NCBI GenBank assembly: GCA_021798655.1
Contig: JAJZFE010000208.1
Coordinates: forward strand, 1-5,096
DNA length: 5,096 nt
From: Acidobacteriota bacterium
GTDB lineage: Bacteria; Acidobacteriota; Terriglobia; Terriglobales; Acidobacteriaceae
Direction of reading: 5' to 3'
Part shown: positions 1-4,445 of the stretch, piece after piece
How positions within the stretch are numbered: position 1 is the first letter of the stretch
Layout of the letters: every line of letters starts with the position of its first letter
Position numbers and translations under genes: made by a program
The notes under the pieces: generated by a model
The model's database searches: none
What the model was told of the DNA's origin: nothing
What the model saw: the letters and a program-made list of their open reading frames with translations, nothing else

Positions 1-1
1 G

Positions 2-361
2 CTGGAGACGCACGACCGGGACGCGAAAGAACTCGATCTCGATACGCTGCTGCGCGAGGGGTACGATCGGTTTTCGCGCTACGAATTTGTCGACGGCAAC
101 CGGATGTACGCAGCGTTTACGCACCTGGTCGGCTATACGTCGAATTACTACACGTACCTGTACGACAAGGTGATTGCGCTGGAGTTTTTCGCGGAGTTCG
201 ATACGAAGAACCTAGTCGCGGGCGACACGGCGATGCGCTATCGCCGCGCCGTGCTGGAGCCGGGCGGGTCAAAGCCGGCGCGCGAACTGGTGCAGGGCTT
301 CCTGGGCCGCGAGGTCAGCATGAACGCGCTGCAAAGCTGGATCGGCCGCGAGTTTGCCTGA
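2..361 (+). CDS. M3-family zinc oligopeptidase, C-terminal fragment (5' end outside window)
   Basis: The last 119 residues of a cytosolic M3 (thimet oligopeptidase/oligopeptidase F-like) metallopeptidase, which cleaves short peptides. The reading frame is open from position 2, so the gene begins before the window; an internal Met codon at 104 is not the start. The visible signature is the substrate-binding segment after the catalytic core: His41 (fragment numbering), then GYTSNYYTYL at 44-53 with its Tyr cluster, followed by an aromatic helix and the 'LEPGGS' turn at 85-90. The chain ends with the helix RELVQGFLGREVSMNAL, matching the usual 'GGS..a.el...flGR.ps..al' C terminus. The HExxH zinc site lies upstream and is not visible, so activity cannot be judged. 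The stop TGA is at 359-361, and the gene converges on aroDE across a 71-nt gap containing a hairpin. The family is fairly secure; the exact subfamily is not. Confidence 0.85.
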   Translation: METHDRDAKELDLDTLLREGYDRFSRYEFVDGNRMYAAFTHLVGYTSNYYTYLYDKVIALEFFAEFDTKNLVAGDTAMRYRRAVLEPGGSKPARELVQGFLGREVSMNALQSWIGREFA

Positions 362-376
362 GGGGCAGCGGGTCGA

Positions 377-416
377 AACACAAAGGCCTCGTCTGCAGAG
401 ACGAGGCCTTTGTGTT
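377..416. terminator. Bidirectional intrinsic terminator between convergent genes
   Basis: A perfect 18-bp inverted repeat (arms 377-394 and 399-416) with a 4-nt GCAG loop. The core is a GC-rich GGCCTCGTC/GACGAGGCC stem flanked by AAA on one side and TTT on the other, so each strand reads GGCC-TTTGTGTT after the core. That gives a short U-rich tail in both directions. It lies between the stop of the M3 peptidase gene (361) and the stop of aroDE (433), as expected for a shared terminator. The U tracts are interrupted by G and lie inside the arms rather than after them, so strength is uncertain. Confidence 0.85.
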
Positions 417-432
417 GACTGCAGTGGTTGGG

Positions 433-735
433 TCAGCGCGACTTCTTCTTCGCAACTACTTTCTTCGCTGCGACTTTTTTCGCAGCTACTTTCGTGGCAG
501 CAGCTTTCTTCGCGGGGGCTTTCTTCGCGACCGGCTTCGTGGCGGCCTTCTTTGCAGGCTTGGCAATCTGCTTTGCCAACATGGGCTTCGCCGCAGGCTT
601 GCTCGCCTGCTTCTTTGCGGCTGGCTTGGCCGCTACCTTCACCACCGTCTTGACGACGGGCTTTGCGACGACCGCTTTTACGGGCGCAGCCTTCGCGGGA
701 GCGGGCTTCTTCGTGGCTTCGACCCGCGGCGTGGG
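433..735 (-). repeat. Low-complexity repeat encoding the Lys/Ala/Pro tail of AroDE
   Basis: On the plus strand this reads as imperfect iterations of TTCTTCGC/TTCGCGGC-like units, densest at 436-570. In the gene's frame they encode AAKK, VAKK, PAKK and KPAAK-type repeats. The unit is 4-6 codons and degenerate, not an exact tandem array. The frame stays open throughout and ends in KKKSR at the stop, so the repeat is translated as part of AroDE. Such repeats are prone to length variation by slippage, but this single sequence cannot show whether that occurs. Confidence 0.7.
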
Positions 736-2361
736 AGCGGGCTCGGGTTCAGTAGGCTCGGCAGGATGAACCACCGTGGTCTTCAGGCTCGGCGCGATGT
801 TGCTCTCGGACGCTTCCGTACCTTGGCGCAGCGCGTGCAGCACGACACGCAGCATCTCTTCTTCGGGCGCAGGTTTGCCGGTCCATATCTCGAACTGGCG
901 CGCGCCCTGCTGCACAAACATCTCCACGCCGGAGATCACGTGGATGCCCTTCTGCTTGGCCATGCGCAGCAGCGGCGTTTCGATGGGGTTGTAGACCAGG
1001 TCGAAGACGTAGCGCGCGACGAGATCTTCCGGGCCGAGCGGCAGCGTCGCCTTGTTGCCGGCCATGCCTGCGGGCGTCGCGTTGATGATTACGTCAAAGC
1101 CCGCCTTCGCGACGGCCTCGCGTTTGATGACCTTTGCTCCGGCCTGTTTGGCGAGCTTCTGCGCGGTCTCCGGCGTGCGGTTCAGGATGGAGACCTCTGC
1201 GCCCTTCTCGCGGCAGCCAAACACGGCCGCCCGCGCGGCACCGCCGGCACCGAGCACCAGCACCTTCGCATTCTTCAGGCTCAGGCGGCGCTCCAGCGGG
1301 TTCAGGATGCCGGCGACGTCCGTGTTGAAGCCGTAGAACTTGCCGTCCTGCGCGCGCAGAATCGTGTTCACCGCGCCAATCTTCTGCGACAGCGGATCGG
1401 TGCGCTCCAGGTAGGGGATCACGTCGATCTTCAGCGGCATCGTCACGCTGAGCCCCTGGATGGGAATCTCGCGCATCAGCTTGAAGAGGTCATCCGCCTT
1501 GGCCGTCTGCAGCGCCAGGTACACGGCGTTGACGGTCTCGCGACGGAAGGCCGTGTTCATCATCAGCGGCGAGAGCGACGTACGAATAGGGCTGCCGGCC
1601 ACGCCGTAGACCTTGGTCGCGGCGTCCACCTGGTCGATGCGGTAGGTCTCAATCAGCGTGCGTGCGGCGATCTGTCCTGGCGCGGTCTCTTCGCCCTGGC
1701 TGGCGGCTGCGAACGTGAACGCCGAGCCGGCCCGCAGACCGAGCACCCGCGAGATGATGCCCGCATCGCCCATGCAGATGCCCACCACGGACGAGCCCGG
1801 GTGGTCTTCCATCTTTTCGAGGAAGCGCATCAGCGTCAGGTTGTCGGCCAGCGACCGCGCCGTCGGGCACACCTTGACAAAGTCCGGCGCATAGGGTTCG
1901 CTGCGCTTGTAGATTGCGTCCAGATCTTTCGTCGCCTGAAAGTCATGGTGCGAGATGATCACCGCCGCGCCGGCCTCGCGCAGTCTGGCGATGCTTCCCT
2001 TGGGCAGCTTCTCGACGGCCTCCAGTTCGATGTCGATCAGCTGGAAGCCAGCCTCGGCGGCTTTGGTCAGCACCTCGAAGGCGGCGCTGGCTGAGCCCTC
2101 AAAGCGCCCGCCGTTGTCCTTGCACCGACAGGTAGCCACCACCGTTGCAGCAGTGTTTTCAGCCAGATAGGCTTTGAACTTCGCCAGCGCAGCCAACGGC
2201 TTGGGCAGATAATCGAGGCGGAACTCAAGAAAGGTGGTCTCTTTCAAGACCTCCGCAGCCCGTTCGAGCATCTCGTCGGGCGAGGTTCCGGTGATGGCGA
2301 CGCAGATCTTGCCGATCCGCGAACGAAGGTAGTGAGGGGCGATTTGAGTCGTAGTCGTCAT
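433..2361 (-). CDS. aroDE: Bifunctional 3-dehydroquinate dehydratase (type I)/shikimate dehydrogenase with a histone-like Lys/Ala-rich tail
   Basis: Cytosolic fusion enzyme for two consecutive shikimate-pathway steps: dehydration of 3-dehydroquinate, then NADPH-dependent reduction of 3-dehydroshikimate. Residue numbers count from an upstream Met codon at 2415; subtract 18 for the preferred start. AroD (about 33-260): E64/R66/D68 in EFRLDYL, catalytic His157 in SHHDF, Schiff-base Lys181 in FVKVCP, R223, and Q248 in APGQI. AroE (about 269-530): S280/S282 in SLSPL, Lys329 in VTMPLK, N350, D366 in FNTD, NADP loop GAGGAARA 389-396 with NRT 412-414, and Q503 near GVEMF. All key catalytic residues are present. 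Residues 550-566 are a Pro/Glu linker, and 569-660 contain about 29 Lys and no Asp or Glu. The start at 2361 (MTTTTQIAPHYL) is chosen because homology-like sequence begins soon after it and a possible promoter lies between 2361 and 2415. Neither start has a clear Shine-Dalgarno sequence. Confidence 0.93.
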   Translation of the reverse strand: MTTTTQIAPHYLRSRIGKICVAITGTSPDEMLERAAEVLKETTFLEFRLDYLPKPLAALAKFKAYLAENTAATVVATCRCKDNGGRFEGSASAAFEVLTKAAEAGFQLIDIELEAVEKLPKGSIARLREAGAAVIISHHDFQATKDLDAIYKRSEPYAPDFVKVCPTARSLADNLTLMRFLEKMEDHPGSSVVGICMGDAGIISRVLGLRAGSAFTFAAASQGEETAPGQIAARTLIETYRIDQVDAATKVYGVAGSPIRTSLSPLMMNTAFRRETVNAVYLALQTAKADDLFKLMREIPIQGLSVTMPLKIDVIPYLERTDPLSQKIGAVNTILRAQDGKFYGFNTDVAGILNPLERRLSLKNAKVLVLGAGGAARAAVFGCREKGAEVSILNRTPETAQKLAKQAGAKVIKREAVAKAGFDVIINATPAGMAGNKATLPLGPEDLVARYVFDLVYNPIETPLLRMAKQKGIHVISGVEMFVQQGARQFEIWTGKPAPEEEMLRVVLHALRQGTEASESNIAPSLKTTVVHPAEPTEPEPAPTPRVEATKKPAPAKAAPVKAVVAKPVVKTVVKVAAKPAAKKQASKPAAKPMLAKQIAKPAKKAATKPVAKKAPAKKAAATKVAAKKVAAKKVVAKKKSR

Positions 2362-2376
2362 GAAAGCAGTCGCGGT

Positions 2377-2405
2377 ATCGTAACGCCGAAGTCTGTCCAG
2401 CGCAA
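2377..2405 (-). promoter_or_regulatory. Possible sigma-70-type promoter for aroDE
   Basis: On the minus strand, TTGCGC (2400-2405) and TACGAT (2377-2382) are separated by exactly 17 bp. The matches are modest: 3 of 6 to TTGACA and 4 of 6 to TATAAT. Transcription would start near 2370, leaving a leader of about 9 nt before the ATG at 2361. This would fit the missing Shine-Dalgarno sequence and argue against the start at 2415. It was picked by eye in a high-GC context, so chance is a real alternative. Confidence 0.25.
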
Positions 2406-2415
2406 GGGGTTCCAT

Positions 2416-2756
2416 TCAGCAATGGGTGGTTCAGGGTGAGGAAAACCCGGACTGCCGTGCTCGGCGCGTACCTCGCTGCCCGATTGGACGCCAATTCCCT
2501 GCAAAGGTTGCGCCAACATCCCCGGAAATGACCATTTTGGGGCCTGTCCCAACTTCCGAACCGGTCTAGTCAACAAACCGAAGAATTGTGGAAGATCGAT
2601 GGCAACCAAACCCTCGAAATAGAGTCTAATTGAGTAATCGAGAGGCTTTTCCACTATTTGTCCTACCTGTAACACCTTCCTAACTTTGCCCCTGTTTTTG
2701 GGGCGACCCTCAAAATTTCCTCACACCCTCCCCCCTCCCCAAACGAAGCCTCTCAT
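2416..2756. other. Divergent intergenic region without a convincing gene
   Basis: Together with the flanking bases, this forms the spacer of about 455 bp between aroDE (start 2361) and pgeF (start 2817). Positions 2530-2720 are visibly AT-richer than the surrounding genes and break their third-position GC pattern. Structures seen: an imperfect hairpin at 2520-2542 (CCCC/GGGG closing, AAA/TTT inner stem, one bulged G), and a small GCCCC/GGGGC hairpin with a T-rich loop at 2688-2704. A weak plus-strand promoter candidate is TTGTCC (2658-2663), a 17-bp spacer, then TAACTT (2681-2686). A pyrimidine-rich run, mostly C, covers 2720-2740. The region probably holds promoters for both flanking genes; I recognise no tRNA, riboswitch or known small RNA. 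Confidence 0.55.
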
Positions 2757-2787
2757 GGCCCCGCCCGAAAGCGGGGCCCTTTCCTTT
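2757..2787 (+). terminator. Terminator-like GC hairpin in the region upstream of pgeF
   Basis: A perfect 8-bp stem GGCCCCGC/GCGGGGCC (2757-2764 and 2771-2778) encloses a 6-nt loop (CCGAAA). It is followed on the plus strand by CTTTCCTTT. The minus-strand side has no T run, so the element is oriented rightward. It ends about 30 nt before the pgeF start, and no plus-strand gene lies between it and 2362. It could end a small RNA, act as an attenuator of pgeF, or block read-through. The tail is only moderately U-rich. Confidence 0.6.
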
Positions 2788-2800
2788 AACCTGCTTGCTC

Positions 2801-2804
2801 GGAG
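2801..2804 (+). promoter_or_regulatory. Shine-Dalgarno (GGAG) for pgeF
   Basis: GGAG lies 12 nt before the chosen ATG at 2817 and 8 nt before a second, out-of-frame ATG at 2813. The purine-rich stretch AGTAGAAAAGA between them may add pairing. Spacing is long for the real start, which could lower initiation. Confidence 0.5.
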
Positions 2805-2816
2805 TAGAAAAGATGT

Positions 2817-3635
2817 ATGGCGGTTGACGTGATCGAGGTGCAGGCGTGGCAGCAGTATCCGTGGCTGCGCGCAGGGTTCAGTACGCGGCAGGGTGGCGTC
2901 AGCAGCGTCTATGGCGCGGCCGGCGAGAGGAACCTCGGCTGGACGAAGGAGGACGATCCGCGCAGCGTCGCAGAGAATCGCGCGCGGCTGGTTGCGTCGG
3001 TCGCAGGGGAGGATGGCTCCGCGTGGCAACTGGTCACGATGCGCCAGGTCCACGGCAATATCGTGCGCGCGGTGAGCGACGACGGCTCACCGCTGATCAG
3101 CAGCGACGGCAAGGCTGTGGTGGAGGCTGACGCGTTGATGACGGCCACCGCCGGGCTCATGCTCGGCGTGCAGACCGCCGACTGCACCCCGCTGCTGCTG
3201 GCTGATACGCGGCTGCGCGTGGTGGCTGCGATCCACGCCGGCTGGCGAGGCACGCTGGCACGCATCGCAGAGCACGCCGTCGCCGCGATGCAGCGCGACT
3301 TCGGCTCGCATCCTCAGCAGCTCATCGCGGCCATCGGCCCTGCGATCCGGCCCTGCTGCTTCGCCGTCGGCGAGGAGGTGCGCCAGCACTTCACTGCGGA
3401 GTTCGTCTACGCGGAGGATCTGTTTGTCGAAGACGAAGGCCAGCTCTGCATGGACCTGCACACGGCCAACCAGCGCCAGCTCATCGGCGCCGGTCTTGCT
3501 GCGGAAGCGATCACGACGGTCGCGGAGTGCACGGCCTGCGCGCGCACGGCGAACGGTCAGCGGCGCTACTTCAGCCATCGCGCCGAACGCGGCGTGACGG
3601 GCCGCATGATGAGCGTCATCGGCGTCACCGCTTAG
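2817..3635 (+). CDS. pgeF: PgeF/YfiH-family protein (DUF152, peptidoglycan editing factor; laccase-domain purine nucleoside enzyme)
   Basis: A complete 272-residue protein of the YfiH/YlmD/LACC1 family, at the usual bacterial length. Family members are metal-binding proteins once called polyphenol oxidases. E. coli YfiH is linked to removing wrongly incorporated amino acids from peptidoglycan precursors, and relatives have purine nucleoside phosphorylase and adenosine deaminase activity. Visible motifs: FSTRQGGVS 21-29, RQVHG 76-80 (His79), EADALMT 103-109, QTADCTPLLLAD 119-130 (Cys123), AAIHAGWRGT 137-146 (His140), IGPAIRPCCF 173-182, CTAC 238-241 and YFSHR 251-255. His79, Cys123 and His140 form the expected metal site, so it should be active. 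There is no signal peptide, so it is cytosolic. ATG 2817 begins the conserved frame; ATG 2813 leads to a stop after four codons. Its TAG overlaps the stop of the opposing nucleotidyltransferase gene. It has no obvious functional partner here. Confidence 0.92.
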   Translation: MAVDVIEVQAWQQYPWLRAGFSTRQGGVSSVYGAAGERNLGWTKEDDPRSVAENRARLVASVAGEDGSAWQLVTMRQVHGNIVRAVSDDGSPLISSDGKAVVEADALMTATAGLMLGVQTADCTPLLLADTRLRVVAAIHAGWRGTLARIAEHAVAAMQRDFGSHPQQLIAAIGPAIRPCCFAVGEEVRQHFTAEFVYAEDLFVEDEGQLCMDLHTANQRQLIGAGLAAEAITTVAECTACARTANGQRRYFSHRAERGVTGRMMSVIGVTA

Positions 3636-3991
3636 GCCGGCACGGCTGCGCGCTGCACCGCGACGAAGTCTTTCGCAATCCGCAGGCGAAACGCTTCGTC
3701 CACCATGTCCAGCTGCACCAGATCAATCTTCATCGGCAAGGGCGACTCGTCGAAGGCATCGACCAGCGCTGCCCATGCCGCGCCGGTCAACCGGCCTTCC
3801 ACTGCGAGATCGAGATCGGAGAACCGCTTCAGCATCCGTCCACCAGTCGCGCGCGACCCGAAGGCCCACACGTGCTTCTCCGGTATGTGCTGGTGCAGAA
3901 TCGCGCGCACCGTCGCAAGCTCATGCGCGGCCAGGTGCAGCGACTGGGCTTGCGGTGGTGCGGTCGATGCAGGAAGCTTTGGTTCACTCAT
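3632..3991 (-). CDS. MNT-type minimal nucleotidyltransferase (MntA-like antitoxin candidate)
   Basis: A 119-residue protein of the minimal nucleotidyltransferase fold (pol beta superfamily, HI0073/MntA-like). In characterised HEPN/MNT pairs such as Shewanella MntA-HepT, it AMPylates a tyrosine of the HEPN toxin and neutralises it. The catalytic motif is visible: Gly45-Ser46 and the metal-binding pair Asp59-Leu-Asp61 in FSDLDLAV, with the likely third acid Asp90 in KIDLVQLD. There are 12 residues between GS and the first Asp, against 10 in the common form. ATG 3991 is preferred to the ATG at 4060 because it follows a strong AGGAG and because 4060 lies deep inside the HEPN gene. It overlaps the HEPN gene by 8 nt (ATGAGTGA), indicating translational coupling. 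The stop TAA (3634-3632) overlaps the pgeF stop. The family is secure; the antitoxin role is inferred from the pairing. Confidence 0.88.
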   Translation of the reverse strand: MSEPKLPASTAPPQAQSLHLAAHELATVRAILHQHIPEKHVWAFGSRATGGRMLKRFSDLDLAVEGRLTGAAWAALVDAFDESPLPMKIDLVQLDMVDEAFRLRIAKDFVAVQRAAVPA

Positions 3992-4397
3992 TGCCCATCT
4001 CCTCGCACAGACGGCTGTAGAGAAAAGCGGCCTCTTCAAGAAACCGGGGCACGATTGCAACCACGGCGAGCGCCTGGTCTTCGTTGTAGGTGTGGCTGGT
4101 CCGGTTGCGCGCTTCGCGATAGCTCATCCACACGTCGTATCCTTCGCGCACCAGTCCGTCCTGGCTCGCCGTGCGGATCAGGGTGGGGAAGGTGATCCGC
4201 TCCGGCTCCTTCAGGTTCACGGAGTAGGCCGTCACAAACTTACGCAGTACGCTCTGCGCGATCTCAAACGTAAACTCAAAGCGTTTGATCACCGAGTCTC
4301 TGTACATCAGGTTCCCGGGCTCAGCCTGCGAGGCCGCAAGCGACTCCCGCAGCCGCTCAATCGCTTTGCCGAGTTGATCCAGACGCACTTCGCTCAT
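3984..4397 (-). CDS. HEPN-domain protein, HI0074-like nucleotidyltransferase substrate-binding family (HepT-like toxin candidate)
   Basis: A 137-residue, mostly helical protein resembling the HI0074 family (NTase_sub_bind), a branch of the HEPN superfamily. Features: an N-terminal helix (LGKAIERLRESL 9-20), the conserved stretch VIKRFEFTFEIA 36-47, and Arg97-x4-His102-x-Tyr104, the RX4HXY motif. In characterised HepT toxins this motif forms an RNase active site at the dimer interface, and its Tyr is the residue AMPylated by MntA. The gene precedes the nucleotidyltransferase gene and overlaps it by 8 nt. ATG 4397 is forced as the first possible start because TAG at 4409-4407 is in frame just upstream. 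No Shine-Dalgarno is seen, which fits leaderless translation. The alternative view, from the original HI0073/HI0074 structural work, is a non-toxic two-subunit nucleotidyltransferase. The family assignment is strong; toxicity is unproven. Confidence 0.88.
   Translation of the reverse strand: MSEVRLDQLGKAIERLRESLAASQAEPGNLMYRDSVIKRFEFTFEIAQSVLRKFVTAYSVNLKEPERITFPTLIRTASQDGLVREGYDVWMSYREARNRTSHTYNEDQALAVVAIVPRFLEEAAFLYSRLCEEMGNE
3999..4003 (-). promoter_or_regulatory. Shine-Dalgarno (AGGAG) for the MNT gene
   Basis: AGGAG on the minus strand ends 7 nt before ATG 3991, an ideal spacing, and lies inside the last codons of the HEPN gene. It decides the start of the nucleotidyltransferase in favour of 3991 and suggests strong independent initiation of the second gene. 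Confidence 0.8.
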
Positions 4398-4403
4398 GCC
4401 GGT

Positions 4404-4409
4404 ATTCTA
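4404..4409 (-). promoter_or_regulatory. Candidate -10 box of a leaderless HEPN/MNT promoter
   Basis: TAGAAT (5 of 6 to TATAAT) is followed by six bases and then the ATG at 4397, so a start at the standard distance would fall on the A of ATG itself. No convincing -35 box is seen at 16-18 bp upstream. The first three bases also form the in-frame stop that fixes the HEPN start. The absence of a Shine-Dalgarno supports a leaderless mRNA. The alternative is read-through from the permease gene 48 nt upstream on the same strand. Confidence 0.4.
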
Positions 4410-4445
4410 GCCTGCGGGTCACGATCATCACAGCCGCGCCTTGCA

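Noticed and set aside
412..2094. Long plus-strand open frame of about 560 codons opposite aroDE
   Set aside because: It is a high-GC antisense shadow: it has Arg/Leu/Gly/His-rich low-complexity sequence with no recognisable domain, while the minus strand encodes a full AroD-AroE with all motifs.
2361..2415. Start of aroDE at the upstream ATG (2415), adding 18 residues
   Set aside because: The extra residues look unlike the family N terminus, there is no Shine-Dalgarno, and a possible promoter lies within them. It remains possible.
2721..3265. Minus-strand open frames opposite the start of pgeF (2721-3053 and 2909-3265)
   Set aside because: They are antisense to a complete and well-conserved PgeF, have no recognisable product, and cross the C-rich spacer and the terminator-like hairpin.
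3594..3628. Inverted repeat GTGACG/CGTCAC near the pgeF end as a terminator
   Set aside because: The stem is only 6 bp with a 23-nt loop, no T run follows, and it lies in coding sequence.
3992..4060. Upstream start for the nucleotidyltransferase at 4060
   Set aside because: This would overlap the HEPN gene by 77 nt and add a Cys/Arg-rich, non-family extension, whereas ATG 3991 has a perfectly placed AGGAG.
3527..4195. Plus-strand open frame of 222 codons across the end of pgeF and the HEPN/MNT genes
   Set aside because: It overlaps three real genes out of frame and its Arg/Pro/His-rich product is typical of a shadow frame in GC-rich DNA.
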